From positions 1-39,655 of the forward strand of contig CACYTH010000014.1 of assembly GCA_902777325.1 (NCBI GenBank): a stretch of 39,655 nucleotides of DNA, written 5' to 3'. This stretch comes from an uncultured Coriobacteriaceae bacterium. Lineage in GTDB: Bacteria; Actinomycetota; Coriobacteriia; Coriobacteriales; Atopobiaceae. The notes under the pieces are model-generated. The model was given only the letters and a program-made list of their open reading frames with translations, had not been told where the DNA came from and ran no database searches. Shown piece after piece: positions 1 to 11,891 of the stretch. Both the position numbers and the translations under genes were made by a program. Position 1 is the stretch's first letter. Every line of letters starts with the position of its first letter.

Positions 1-41
1 TGCGGAGCGAGTCCGTGGGAGAGCAGGACGTCGCTGACCAA
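1..41 (+). rRNA. rrf: 5S rRNA, 3' end only (partial)
   Basis: The first ~40 bases match the 3' third of a bacterial 5S rRNA. There is a helix IV hairpin (TGCGGA, loop, TCCGTG) followed by the loop E/helix V side GGGAGAGCAGGACGTCGC. A strong terminator follows about 20 nt later, as expected at the end of an rrn operon. The 5' part lies outside the window, so the exact 3' terminus (pairing with the 5' strand) cannot be fixed. Identification rests on motif recognition. Confidence 0.75.
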
Positions 42-59
42 CGAGGGGCATTTGCCGTG

Positions 60-100
60 GCGGGCCCCCGGCTGCAGAGCCGGGGGCCCGCCTGCGTTTC
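60..100 (+). terminator. rrn operon intrinsic terminator
   Basis: A perfect 14-bp GC-rich stem (60-73 with 78-91) closes a 4-nt GCAG loop. It is followed by CTGCGTTTC, which has only a weak T run. Its position right after the 5S rRNA end makes it the likely end of the ribosomal operon. Confidence 0.8.
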
Positions 101-429
101 AGGGCAGATCAACGTTGGGCACCCAAGCAGGATTGCATCTTTCAACCTACTTATTAACATTAGATAGTGCACTAGTTGCTAAACATCAAATGATGGAAAT
201 AGGTAACATTAGATATGTTTACCTGCGATTATCTTGCATTCTGGGACTATTGCCGATACATCGAGTAGCCTTAGTGTTGGCGCAGTGTTGGCAAAGAATT
301 ATCGAAAACCTTTAAAGCAATAAACTAAAACATATAGTATTGCTATACCTTGTCGTTGTACCGCGCTCTCGTCAAGTCGGCGCGGTTGTCAATGCGGTTG
401 GTTCGCGAACGGCTCAGCGAGGTAAGGCA
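101..429 (+). promoter_or_regulatory. AT-rich regulatory region upstream of the SARP-type regulator
   Basis: This gene-free stretch is clearly more AT-rich than anything nearby. It holds a 12-nt direct repeat TAACATTAGATA at 155-166 and 204-215. The second copy overlaps an imperfect dyad (GGTAACAT 202-209, ATGTTTACC 215-223). Candidate -10 elements are TATAGT (333-338) and an extended TGCTATACC (341-349), about 80-95 nt before the regulator's start. No convincing small gene is seen; an 87-codon frame at 52-315 runs through the terminator and has no ribosome-binding site. Confidence 0.4.
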
Positions 430-3400
430 ATGAAGGCGGATAAGAACGATCGAGAGGTTTCTGATACTGCGAGGTCTATGAAGCAAGATCCTATCAGGGA
501 TCTACGTGAGCCTGCTGCGATGGGCGGGCTATCCACGCCGAGCATCTTTGTCGACCACAGTTTTCCAAGGCTCACGGTTGTCTGTGCTGAGCCCGGCATG
601 GGAAAGACGTTCTTGGCCAGCCGCCTTTTAAATAACGCCGAAAAGACTGGTCGGCCTTACTGTCGATACGACTATCAAGATATCGATAGTGAGGTTGCAT
701 GTAGGCGCATCGAACGTGTCTGTCGTAATATGATGCGCAAAATGCAGCATTCGAGTGACCAGCCGCTCGTAGTGCTAGACGGCGTCTCCGGTGGTGACGA
801 GCATGATACGTATCAGGAGGCTCACTACATAGAGAGGCTCGCCAATGCTGGGGCCCAAGTCTTGCTATGCCTGAGGCCGGAGTCCCGTCAGCTGGCAGAG
901 GCATTGACTGATGCAACGGTGATAGACGGCCTTGAGCTTCTCTATCAGTCGCACTACGAGGACGAAGAGGTGTACCTCAGTACGGGCGGTGTCCCATCGC
1001 TGGTAAATGCGGCTCAGATTGATGCAAATCGTGGGATCTCGCATGTAATCGAGGGCTCCGCTTACATAAAAGCAATGAATGGCCTGGTCGAGAGCATGCT
1101 CAGGCCAACGCTGTCGGACGAGGAGCGCATGATCCGTCTCGCCATGGTGATCTTGGGCAACGGCACGCTCGAGGAGCTGCAGATGGTTGCGGGGCGCTGC
1201 GATGCCGAGGCTCTGCAGTGGCTCGAGCATGACGTGACCCTGCTGGGCGTCGACGCGCAGAACAAGTGCTTCTCCTGCTACGGAATCGGGAATAACCGAG
1301 TGCTCGAGCAGTGCCTGGGCACGCTGCAGCCAGTTTGTGCTGAGCTACCGCATCTGGTCGTACGGTGTTGTGGCGCGCTTGTGACACGCGGCGACACGAT
1401 GCGCTCTGCCGTGGCGAGCGCCCTTTGCGCCTCGGACCATGACTACGTTTCCGTCTGCCTCACCTGGGGCGTCGCGTACGCGGCAATAGGTCGTACGAAG
1501 ACAGTGCGAGACGCGCTCCGTCTTGCGGTCAGACAGGACACGGAGCTGGATGCGCGTGGCTCGCTGAGTGCGGCGGCCGTGAGCATCCTGTCTGGCACCG
1601 CAAAGCAGATGGAGAGCGACCTGCGAAGGCTCGACGGGCTTCAGGTGGATTCGTCGACCGAACACTCGCTCTACCGTCAGGTCATGCTTCTCAAGGGAGC
1701 ACGCGACGTCTGGCGCGCGCCGGGCTCGATCCTGCCGGGCATCGCGACAGATGCCGAAGACGCCGTGGGAATCGCCTGCATAGAGCATGCAAAGGCCGTG
1801 CGGTTGATGGCCTCGGGACGCTTTGGCGAGGCCTACGCACTTCTCGCGGAGCGGCTTGCGGCGCTCGATCCCAGAAACGTCGTGGAGGCGCAGCTGTGCG
1901 ACGACGGCATGCTGGCCCTGGCAATGATGGGCGGAGCGCCGGATTGTCGGGAGCTCAGCGCCATGAGGGCATCCGACGAGCTGCTAATGCGGCAGGAGTG
2001 CGCCAAGCTGCGAAGCTATCACCTTGCCCTAAGGGACGCGGAGCAGGTTCTCATGTCGTATGAGGTCACCACCACCGCGCTGGAGGAGGCGGCCTCGCAG
2101 GCGGAGAGGGCCGGTGACGCCTTTATCCACGCATTCTTCCTGGGCGTCTGCGCCGTTGCAGACATTCGCGCCCACGCGCTGTCGCGAGCGCACGTGCGCG
2201 CGACCCGCGCGGCCTCGGAGGCCCGGCTGCTCGGGGAGCACTACCTTGCCTCGGCAGCCGAGCTTGTGGACGCGCTGTGCCTGAGCATGTTGGGGGAGAG
2301 CGGCGCGTTGGACACCTTCTGCGGGGACGAGAGCTGCCCCCCGGGACTGGCGATTATCGGCAGGGCCTGCGCGCGGGCGGCGGTGCAGGCGCGCGGGTTG
2401 GACCGCAGCTTTGAGATACCGGTCGGCGTCCCGTGCCCACCCGAGATCTATTGGGTGCTCAACCTGCTTTCGTGTGGCTGTGAGGCGCTGTGGGCCTCTG
2501 TTTCGGGCCTTGTTCCACCAACATGGGTGCATACCCTCGACGCGATAAAACAGAGGCGTGCGGGCGCCGTAGCGTCTGGCGCCACGTCCAAGAAGCATGG
2601 CCCACGCACCGAGTTCTCGGTGCTTCGCGGCGGGCTAGAGACAGGAAAGGACGCCTCGGCCGCCCTTGCGGCGGGCAGCCAGGGGGAATTGCTGCCAATT
2701 GAGGGGACGGGTGGAAGGATACGCGTCAAGGTGCTGGGCCACTTCTCGGTGGAGTGCGACGGGACCGTGTTGCCCGCCACCGCGCTCGACCGTAGGCGCG
2801 CCCGCGACCTGATTGCGCTGCTTGCCCTGGTGCCCGGGCATCGGATGCGGCGCTACCAGGCCATTGACGTGCTTTGGCCTTCGGATGACTACTATCGCGG
2901 ACCGCGGAGGCTCTACGAGGCGACGGGCGAGGCGAGGGCGCGCCTGAGCGAGCGCTGCCAGGGGGCCAACGCGATCGTAAGCGACAAGGCGCAAGGGGTC
3001 ATGGGCTTTGACAACGCGCTCGTGAGCTGCGACATCGACGACTTCGAGCGCGAGGTGCGCATGGTATTGAGTGAGGACGGCGACGACTTCTGGGTGCTCG
3101 AGCACGCATGGTCGATGGAGAGGATCTTCGGCAACGGCCCCGACGAGAGCCTCCAGCTTGCTGGGCAGCTCATCGAGGGGCGCTTTGCGGAGATCAAGTC
3201 CTTCTACGTCGACGGGCTCGTGGCGGCTGGCGAGGCCGCCCTGCGCGTGGGCCGGGCGAAGCTCGCAGTGAGGTACGGACTGGAGGCGCACCGCCGCGGA
3301 AGGCTTCGCGAGGACGCGATGATCCTGCTGGTGAGGGCGCTGCGTGCGGCTGGGCGCGGGCATGAGGTGCCTGACTACTACAGCAACTTTGCCCAGACGA

Positions 3401-3492
3401 TGATCGCCGAGAAGGGCATGCCCCCTTCGCATGCGCTTCAGAGGGTGGTGGAGATGCAGAAGAGGCCCGGAGGCGGTCAGCTGTCAGCGTAG
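430..3492 (+). CDS. Large NTPase/SARP-type transcriptional regulator
   Basis: A 1020-residue protein. Near the N-terminus is a P-loop (EPGMGKT, residues 54-60) and a Walker B-like segment (LVVLDG, ~112-117), as in STAND-type signalling ATPases of the MalT kind. The middle (~300-740) is helical and Ala/Leu-rich, probably repeat-like. Residues ~763-860 resemble an OmpR/SARP winged helix (VKVLGHFSVE...), followed by a bacterial transcriptional activation domain-like region to ~1010. The family normally senses a ligand or partner and activates a few genes; the target is unknown. I chose ATG 430 because GAGGTAAGG precedes it; the frame also opens at TTG 340 without a ribosome-binding site. Codon use in the first ~600 bases is less GC-rich than in the rest, hinting at a recent graft. 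It sits between the rrn end and secA and looks monocistronic. Confidence 0.75.
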   Translation: MKADKNDREVSDTARSMKQDPIRDLREPAAMGGLSTPSIFVDHSFPRLTVVCAEPGMGKTFLASRLLNNAEKTGRPYCRYDYQDIDSEVACRRIERVCRNMMRKMQHSSDQPLVVLDGVSGGDEHDTYQEAHYIERLANAGAQVLLCLRPESRQLAEALTDATVIDGLELLYQSHYEDEEVYLSTGGVPSLVNAAQIDANRGISHVIEGSAYIKAMNGLVESMLRPTLSDEERMIRLAMVILGNGTLEELQMVAGRCDAEALQWLEHDVTLLGVDAQNKCFSCYGIGNNRVLEQCLGTLQPVCAELPHLVVRCCGALVTRGDTMRSAVASALCASDHDYVSVCLTWGVAYAAIGRTKTVRDALRLAVRQDTELDARGSLSAAAVSILSGTAKQMESDLRRLDGLQVDSSTEHSLYRQVMLLKGARDVWRAPGSILPGIATDAEDAVGIACIEHAKAVRLMASGRFGEAYALLAERLAALDPRNVVEAQLCDDGMLALAMMGGAPDCRELSAMRASDELLMRQECAKLRSYHLALRDAEQVLMSYEVTTTALEEAASQAERAGDAFIHAFFLGVCAVADIRAHALSRAHVRATRAASEARLLGEHYLASAAELVDALCLSMLGESGALDTFCGDESCPPGLAIIGRACARAAVQARGLDRSFEIPVGVPCPPEIYWVLNLLSCGCEALWASVSGLVPPTWVHTLDAIKQRRAGAVASGATSKKHGPRTEFSVLRGGLETGKDASAALAAGSQGELLPIEGTGGRIRVKVLGHFSVECDGTVLPATALDRRRARDLIALLALVPGHRMRRYQAIDVLWPSDDYYRGPRRLYEATGEARARLSERCQGANAIVSDKAQGVMGFDNALVSCDIDDFEREVRMVLSEDGDDFWVLEHAWSMERIFGNGPDESLQLAGQLIEGRFAEIKSFYVDGLVAAGEAALRVGRAKLAVRYGLEAHRRGRLREDAMILLVRALRAAGRGHEVPDYYSNFAQTMIAEKGMPPSHALQRVVEMQKRPGGGQLSA

Positions 3493-3614
3493 CGCGTCTC
3501 TGCGCTTTTGGTGGGAGCATGCCACAGTGCCGTTACGTACCTGCCCAATTGATAAAGTAATGCGGAGTGACTCGGATGGCGCAGCCATCCCCATTGACCA
3601 CGTTGGGACTGCAA

Positions 3615-6374
<2,760 letters not shown>

Positions 6375-6377
6375 CCT

Positions 6378-7493
6378 GTGGCGGCAAGCGATGTAACGAG
6401 CGCCTCCCTGGAGGCGCTCTCCGCACGTCTCGACGAGGTGGAGGGATACCTGCACATTGACGACCGGCGCGCGGAGGTGCAGCAACTCGAGCAGCAGAGC
6501 GCGCAGGCGGGCTTCTGGGACGACGCCGAGGCCGCAAGCGCTATCATGTCGCGCCTGACCAGGGCCAAGGAGGACGTGACCGCCATCGACGGCGCCCGTG
6601 CCAAGCTCGATGACGCAAAGGCGGCCTTCGAGCTTGCCGAGGAGATGGGCGAGGACGAGCTTCTCGAAGAGGCTTCCCAGCTCATGGACGAGCTGACCGC
6701 CGATCTGGGCGAGCTCGAGCTTGCCAGCTGGTTTACCGACGACCTCGACCACGGCGACGCGATCGTCACGGTAACGCCCGGTCAGGGCGGCCTGGAGGCA
6801 CAGGACTGGTGCGAGATGCTCTTCCGCATGTACCTGCGCTACTGCGACCGCCGTGGCTGGAAAGTGACCATCAACGACGCCCCCGCCGGAGAGGCCATCG
6901 GCCTCGACCGTGCCACGTTCACGGTGGCCGGCAAGAACGCCTATGGCATGCTTCGCGCCGAGCAGGGCGTGCATCGCCTGGTGCGCATCTCGCCGACCGA
7001 CGCCAAGAAGCGCCGCCAGACCACCTTTGCAGGCGTGGAGGTGCTGCCGGTCGTCCCGGACAGCATCGAGGTCGAGATCAACCCCGACGACCTGCGCATC
7101 GACGTCTTCCACAGCCATGGCCATGGCGGGCAGGGCGTGAACACCACCGACTCCGCCGTGCGCATCACCCACCTGCCCACCGGCATCGTCGTCACCTGCC
7201 AGAACGAGCGCAGCCAGCTCCAGAACAAGGCCTTCGCCATGGGCATCCTGCGCTCCAAGCTCTACGAGCTCGAGCTGGAGCGTCGTGCCGCGGAGATGGA
7301 CGAGCTGCGCGGGCCCAAGCACGACATCGCATGGGGCAACCAGATCCGCAGCTACGTGCTCTACCCGTACCAGATGGTCAAGGACCTCCGCACGGGCGTG
7401 GAGCGCGGCAACGTGGACTCGGTCCTCTCCGATGGCGATCTCGACGAGTTTGTGGTTGCCTACCATCGCTGGGTCGTGGGTGGCGGCGCATAG
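6378..7493 (+). CDS. prfB: Peptide chain release factor 2
   Basis: A class I release factor that recognises UGA/UAA and triggers peptidyl-tRNA hydrolysis. The 371-residue frame starts at GTG 6378, 3 nt after secA. The GGQ catalytic motif is at 250-252. The protein has the RF2 N-terminus and the RF2-type VHRLVRISP and SAVRITHLPTG segments. Two family landmarks are altered. The codon-reading tripeptide SPF is SPT (205-207). The usual GAGGQ-H/S context is GHGGQG (248-253). The reading frame is continuous through the place where many bacteria have the autoregulatory CUU-UGA frameshift (here GYLHIDD), so that control is absent. Spacing to the next gene (144 nt) marks the end of the secA-prfB unit. 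Confidence 0.95.
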   Translation: MAASDVTSASLEALSARLDEVEGYLHIDDRRAEVQQLEQQSAQAGFWDDAEAASAIMSRLTRAKEDVTAIDGARAKLDDAKAAFELAEEMGEDELLEEASQLMDELTADLGELELASWFTDDLDHGDAIVTVTPGQGGLEAQDWCEMLFRMYLRYCDRRGWKVTINDAPAGEAIGLDRATFTVAGKNAYGMLRAEQGVHRLVRISPTDAKKRRQTTFAGVEVLPVVPDSIEVEINPDDLRIDVFHSHGHGGQGVNTTDSAVRITHLPTGIVVTCQNERSQLQNKAFAMGILRSKLYELELERRAAEMDELRGPKHDIAWGNQIRSYVLYPYQMVKDLRTGVERGNVDSVLSDGDLDEFVVAYHRWVVGGGA

Positions 7494-7584
7494 CCAAGGC
7501 GGCCCGGACAGTCTGGCCGTGTGCCTGCGAGCCTATGGTCTTTTGTGGTACGGCCGCCGTGCGTGAGCTGTATGTTTCTTCCTC

Positions 7585-7593
7585 TGCTAACAT
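7585..7593 (+). promoter_or_regulatory. Extended -10 candidate for ftsEX
   Basis: TGCTAACAT lies 45 nt before the ftsE start. It follows the TGC-TA pattern seen upstream of several other genes in this window, and no good -35 is present. It is inferred from sequence only. Confidence 0.35.
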
Positions 7594-7637
7594 AATGGCG
7601 TTTCTGTCAGCGTCGCTACGTGGAAGAAGGAGCTTTC

Positions 7638-8690
7638 GTGGCAAGCCATTTTCGCAGCACAGAGCGACTTGAGGACGACCTCAACCAGCAGGTTGTCCCT
7701 GAGGAGGAGACCGCCGTTACTGCTCCGGTAGAGGCGGCCGATGAGATGGAGGCCGCCATCGACGCGGTGCTGTCTCAGCCTCTTCCCCGGGAGGAGTCCT
7801 TCCCCCAGGCGGAAGAGTCCGTCACCCAGGAGGAAGGGCCCGTTGCACAGGTTCATTCCGTCGTGGACATCCCCGATGTCCCCACGGCCGAGGAGCTTGA
7901 GGCGCAGGTGGAGGCAGACAACGAGGCCGCTCAGAAGAGCGCGTACGCCTCGCTCGCCGACGCCGCTCCGCGCGTCATCTCGCATGAGGGCACTCCTACC
8001 ATTTCGCTCCAAAACGTAACACACATCTACCCGTCCCAGCCCAACAAGCCCGCACTCGACGACGTGAGCCTGGACATCTACCCTGGCGAGTTCGTCTTCA
8101 TCGTCGGCCACTCCGGCTCCGGCAAGTCGACGTTCATCCGCCTGCTCACCCGCGAGCTGCGCGCAAGCAAGGGCAAGGTCCTCGTCGCCGGACAGGACCT
8201 CACCAAGATGCGCAACTGGAAGGTGCCCTACCTGCGCCGTCAGATCGGTTGCGTGTTCCAGGACTTCAAGCTGCTTCCGGACAAGACCTGCTACGAGAAC
8301 GTGGCCTTTGCCCTTGAGTGCATCGGCAAGCCGCGCTCGGTGATTAAGGTCCAGGTGCCCGAGGTGCTGCGTCTCGTCGGTCTCTCCGACCGTACCGACG
8401 CCTATCCCGACCAGCTGTCCGGTGGCGAGCAGCAGCGTGTGGCCGTGGCGCGCGCCATGGTCAACCGCCCGCCGCTTCTGGTGTGCGACGAGCCCACTGG
8501 TAACCTCGACCCGGCTATCTCGCTGGGCATCATGAGGCTTCTCGACCGCATTAATCGTGCCGGCACCACCGTGGTCATGGCCACCCACGACCGCGAGATG
8601 GTCGACTCCATGCGCAAGCGCGTCGTGGCGCTCGAGGCCGGTCATATTGTGCGCGACCAGGAGAGGGGAGGCTACGGTACCTATGTCTAA
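7638..8690 (+). CDS. ftsE: Cell-division ABC ATPase FtsE with long N-terminal extension
   Basis: The cytoplasmic ATPase of the FtsEX complex, which controls peptidoglycan hydrolases at the division site. The ABC domain starts near residue 120 ([14 protein letters not shown]). It has Walker [10 protein letters not shown], signature [14 protein letters not shown], Walker [13 protein letters not shown] and the H-loop ATHD. FtsE is usually ~220-230 residues. This one is 350 because of a ~119-residue N-terminal segment rich in Glu, Ala, Pro and Val that looks disordered. GTG 7638 was chosen because AAGGAG sits 5 nt upstream; GTG 7620 is in frame but has no such site. The stop overlaps the ftsX start by 8 nt (ATGTCTAA), indicating translational coupling. 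Confidence 0.93.
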   Translation: MASHFRSTERLEDDLNQQVVPEEETAVTAPVEAADEMEAAIDAVLSQPLPREESFPQAEESVTQEEGPVAQVHSVVDIPDVPTAEELEAQVEADNEAAQKSAYASLADAAPRVISHEGTPTISLQNVTHIYPSQPNKPALDDVSLDIYPGEFVFIVGHSGSGKSTFIRLLTRELRASKGKVLVAGQDLTKMRNWKVPYLRRQIGCVFQDFKLLPDKTCYENVAFALECIGKPRSVIKVQVPEVLRLVGLSDRTDAYPDQLSGGEQQRVAVARAMVNRPPLLVCDEPTGNLDPAISLGIMRLLDRINRAGTTVVMATHDREMVDSMRKRVVALEAGHIVRDQERGGYGTYV

Positions 8691-9603
8691 CATCGGCTAT
8701 TCGATTCGCGAGGCACTGCGCCACTTCCGTCGCAATTGGTCGACGGTCTTTGGTGCCATCGTCACCATCTTCCTCTCGCTGTTCATCATCGGCGTGTTCG
8801 TGCTGGGCTCCTCCATGATCACCAACCTGGTGGGCAACGTTGAGGACCGCGTCACCATCCAGGCCTTCCTGTCCGACGATGCCGAGCAGGAGGCTGTCGA
8901 TGCGATCATCGCCAAGGTCGAGTCCTGGGGCAACGTCGAGTCCGTGCGCTACAAGAGCAAGGACGAGGCGCTCCAGGAGTACAAGGAGACCATGAGCAAC
9001 CGCAACGCGGCAGATGCCGTGGCGGCCCTTGACGGCGAGAACCCCGTTCCCGCCTCCATGGTCATCAAGCTGGACGATCCCCAGAAGGTCGAGGAGACGG
9101 CCAACAAGCTGATTGCCGACGCCGACTTCGCGGCCGTCTGCGACGACCCGGACGACGTCAGCGCGTCGGTGCAGTACGGCCGCGAGACCGTCGAGCGCCT
9201 CTTCAGCGTGACCAACTACATCCGCGTTGCCGCGCTGGTGCTGGTCGGCCTGCTCACCTTCGTGGCCTTCGTCTTCATCAACAACACCATTCGCCTCGCC
9301 ATCTCCGCGCGTAGGCGCGAGATTGCCATCGAGCGTCTGGTGGGCGCCTCCAACAGCTTCATCCGCGGGCCCTTCGTGGCCGAGGGCATTCTCGAGGCCC
9401 TGCTGGGCTCCGCCCTCGCCGTGGCCGCTCTGCACTTTGGCATGGGCGAGCTGGTGCCGAGGCTCGAGAACAGCCTGCAGTTCCTCTCCTTCACGCTGCC
9501 GCAGCGCGTCGTGCTGGAGACCTACGCCGGCCTGGTCCTGGGTGGCCTGCTGCTGGGCACCTTTGGCTCGAGCATCGCCATGAGGCGCTACCTGCGCGTC
9601 TAG
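8683..9603 (+). CDS. ftsX: Cell-division membrane protein FtsX
   Basis: The membrane partner of FtsE. The 306-residue chain begins [21 protein letters not shown], then a first membrane segment (~22-47, [18 protein letters not shown]). An extracytoplasmic domain of ~130 residues follows ([14 protein letters not shown]...), then three more membrane segments (from ~185, ~235 and ~280), matching the four-helix FtsX plan. ATG 8683 is embedded in the end of ftsE, with a GGGGAGG site 9-11 nt upstream. The extracytoplasmic loop is the part that normally binds an amidase adaptor or NlpC/P60 hydrolase; no such partner is visible in the window. An intrinsic terminator follows within 60 nt. Confidence 0.95.
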   Translation: MSNIGYSIREALRHFRRNWSTVFGAIVTIFLSLFIIGVFVLGSSMITNLVGNVEDRVTIQAFLSDDAEQEAVDAIIAKVESWGNVESVRYKSKDEALQEYKETMSNRNAADAVAALDGENPVPASMVIKLDDPQKVEETANKLIADADFAAVCDDPDDVSASVQYGRETVERLFSVTNYIRVAALVLVGLLTFVAFVFINNTIRLAISARRREIAIERLVGASNSFIRGPFVAEGILEALLGSALAVAALHFGMGELVPRLENSLQFLSFTLPQRVVLETYAGLVLGGLLLGTFGSSIAMRRYLRV

Positions 9604-9633
9604 TCGCACGCATCGCGTACAAGCGCAACGTCC

Positions 9634-9666
9634 AAGCCCCTTCCCACTGGGAGGGGGCTTCTTTTG
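9634..9666 (+). terminator. Intrinsic terminator after ftsX
   Basis: A 10-13 bp stem (AAGCCCCTTC with GAGGGGGCTT, one G-U pair) is followed by CTTTTG. It closes the ftsEX unit. Confidence 0.85.
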
Positions 9667-9727
9667 TGCCCGCATGTAGCAGCTCGGGGCCATCGCGGGC
9701 GGGCGGGCCGCCAGTGCGCTAGGCTGT

Positions 9728-9736
9728 TGCTAGATC
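9728..9736 (+). promoter_or_regulatory. Extended -10 candidate for rnr
   Basis: TGCTAGATC lies 32 nt upstream of the rnr ATG and downstream of the ftsX terminator, so rnr needs its own promoter. The hexamer is a modest match; the TGC extension is shared with other genes here. Confidence 0.3.
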
Positions 9737-9768
9737 AAGACGAGCTTCTCGCAACGGGGGCGACGACG

Positions 9769-11799
9769 ATGGCACGCAAGAGGCCGCACCACGGCAACAG
9801 AAGGCGGGGCAACCCGCACGGCACGCGCAAGAAGGCGCAGGCACTGCTCAACGGCACCATACGCATTGCGCGTCCTGGCGTGGCCACGGTGGAGACGCCC
9901 GAGGGCTCCTTTGCCGTGGCGCGCGGGGGCATCCATGAGGCTATGAATGGCGATGAGGTGCAGGTGAGCTTGGTGCACAGGGGCGGCACGGAGCCTATGG
10001 CGGTGGTTCGGGCGGTGCTCGGCCGGGCCACTCTGACCTTCTTGGGCACCTATGCGCCGGCAGGCCCCCTGGGGGCGGTGACCCCGCTGGACGGGCGCAT
10101 CAACAACGACTTCTTTGTGCTGCCCGAGGACGGCTGCGCGGAGCGGCTGGGTGTGGGCGAGGGCGATGTGGTCGAGGTACGCGTGCTGGAGTATCCCGCG
10201 CGCGGAACGGCGGGCGTAGTCACGATCGATCGTCGCGTGGGCGCGGCGTCAGAGCTCGACCTGCTGGTGGAGACGGTCATCGCGTCGCATGGGCTGGCGA
10301 CCGAGTTCGCCCCGGCCGTGCTCGAGCAGGCTGATGCGCTCACGCTGGACGTCGATGCCGAGCTTGCGGCTCACCCCAAGAGGCGCGACCTGCGCGAACT
10401 GCTCACCTTTACGATCGACCCGACGGATGCCCGGGACTTCGACGATGCGGTGAGCGCCCGACGGCTGGACGATGGCGGCTACGAGGTGGGCGTGCACATC
10501 GCCGACGTGACGAGCTATCTCCCCTGGGGCTCCCCGATGGACGTGGAGGCGCAGCAGCGCACCTGCTCGGTCTATCTGGTCGATCGCGTGCTGCCGATGC
10601 TGCCCGAGCGCCTGTGCAACGACCTCTGCTCCCTCAGGCCGGACGAGGACCGGCTGGCCATGACGGTGATGCTCACGCTTGACGCCAAGGGCAAGGTGCT
10701 GAAGTCGCGCGCCATGGCGTCGGCAATCCGCTCGCACGCACGGCTCGACTACGCCACGGCTGACGCCCTGCTGACGGGGGAGATAGCAGCCAGCGAGCTG
10801 CCTTGCGCGGCGGAGAACGCCCCTGGCGTGGCCGAGGCCATCGCGCTTCTCGACGAGGTCGCGCGTTTGCGCCGGGCCTTCAGGCACAAGCGCGGGGCGG
10901 TCGACTTCGAGACGCGCGAGGCCAAGGTGATCCTCGACGAGCGCGGCAAGCCCACGGGGGTCTCCGTGCGACAGGTGACACGTGCCACCAGCCTGATAGA
11001 GGAGGCCATGCTGATGGCCAACGAGGCCGTGGCAAAGATGCTTGCCGAGCGCGACATGCCCGCGGCCTATCGCGTGCACGAGCGTCCGGCGCCGGAGAGC
11101 CTCTCCGAGACGCTGCCCGTGCTCCATGAGCTGCGTCTATTGGAGCCGGGCGATGCCGAGCGCCTCGTGGCGGGCGACCCATACGTGGTGCAGGACGTGC
11201 TTGCTCGCGCCAAGGGTACGCCAGGGGAGTACCTTGCGAGCTCTCTGCTCCTGCGTGCCCAGAAGCGGGCCATCTACCTGCCGCAGAACCTTGGCCACTA
11301 CGCGCTCGGCGCCTCGGCCTACTGCCACTTCACCTCGCCCATCAGGCGCTATCCGGACGTGACGGCGCACCGGGCGATCAAGGCCCTGCTTGCCGGCAAG
11401 GTGGATTCCGCCGAGCAACGGCAGATTGGCGCGGCACTGCCCCAGGTCTGCCGGACATGCTCGGAGCGCGAGCGGGTGGCGGATGCGGCATCCCGCGAGT
11501 CGCAGAAGATCAAGATGGCCGAGCTCTATGCGGACAAGATCGGTGAGAGCTTCTCGGGCATCGTGGTGGGCTGCGAGCGCTACGGCCTCTTTGTGATGCT
11601 CGACGACACCTGCGCCGAGGGTTTGCTGCCCACACGCGCTCTGGGCGAGGAGTGGTTCGCCTACGACGACACCCGCCTGGCGCTGATCGGCGAGGAGAGT
11701 GGGCGCACCTACCGCCTTGGCCAGCGCGTCGCCGTCAGGGTGGTGGAGACTAACCCCGCGCGCGGCCAGATCGACTTCGCGCTGGCCGGAGGGCGGTAG
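9769..11799 (+). CDS. rnr: Ribonuclease R
   Basis: A processive 3'-to-5' exoribonuclease (RNB/RNase II family) that degrades structured RNA and, with tmRNA-SmpB, non-stop mRNAs. The 676-residue chain has a basic N-terminus (MARKRPHHGNRR), cold-shock-like OB regions (~25-170) and an RNB domain with the catalytic aspartate cluster (DPTDARDFDDAV, from ~216). A C-terminal S1 domain follows (GESFSGIVVGCERYGLFVML, from ~587). It is shorter than the E. coli enzyme (~810), mainly because it lacks long N- and C-terminal extensions. ATG 9769 has GGGGG 7 nt upstream; the frame extends further 5' through the terminator, which argues against an earlier start. smpB and ssrA lie 3-4 kb downstream, fitting a trans-translation cluster. 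Confidence 0.95.
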   Translation: MARKRPHHGNRRRGNPHGTRKKAQALLNGTIRIARPGVATVETPEGSFAVARGGIHEAMNGDEVQVSLVHRGGTEPMAVVRAVLGRATLTFLGTYAPAGPLGAVTPLDGRINNDFFVLPEDGCAERLGVGEGDVVEVRVLEYPARGTAGVVTIDRRVGAASELDLLVETVIASHGLATEFAPAVLEQADALTLDVDAELAAHPKRRDLRELLTFTIDPTDARDFDDAVSARRLDDGGYEVGVHIADVTSYLPWGSPMDVEAQQRTCSVYLVDRVLPMLPERLCNDLCSLRPDEDRLAMTVMLTLDAKGKVLKSRAMASAIRSHARLDYATADALLTGEIAASELPCAAENAPGVAEAIALLDEVARLRRAFRHKRGAVDFETREAKVILDERGKPTGVSVRQVTRATSLIEEAMLMANEAVAKMLAERDMPAAYRVHERPAPESLSETLPVLHELRLLEPGDAERLVAGDPYVVQDVLARAKGTPGEYLASSLLLRAQKRAIYLPQNLGHYALGASAYCHFTSPIRRYPDVTAHRAIKALLAGKVDSAEQRQIGAALPQVCRTCSERERVADAASRESQKIKMAELYADKIGESFSGIVVGCERYGLFVMLDDTCAEGLLPTRALGEEWFAYDDTRLALIGEESGRTYRLGQRVAVRVVETNPARGQIDFALAGGR

Positions 11800-11891
11800 G
11801 GGGCCAACGCCCTCGCCGTCGTTCGCACATGGCTCTAAAAGCCGCGCTCGTCGGGTAGACTGGTGAGCGTAAGCATTTGCAAGGGAGCACC

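Noticed and set aside
52..315. 87-codon frame after the 5S rRNA
   Set aside because: It begins inside the rrn terminator region, crosses the AT-rich repeats and lacks a ribosome site or known motif.
6420..6470. Programmed +1 frameshift in prfB
   Set aside because: The frame is continuous through GYLHIDD with no in-frame TGA or CTTTGA slip site.
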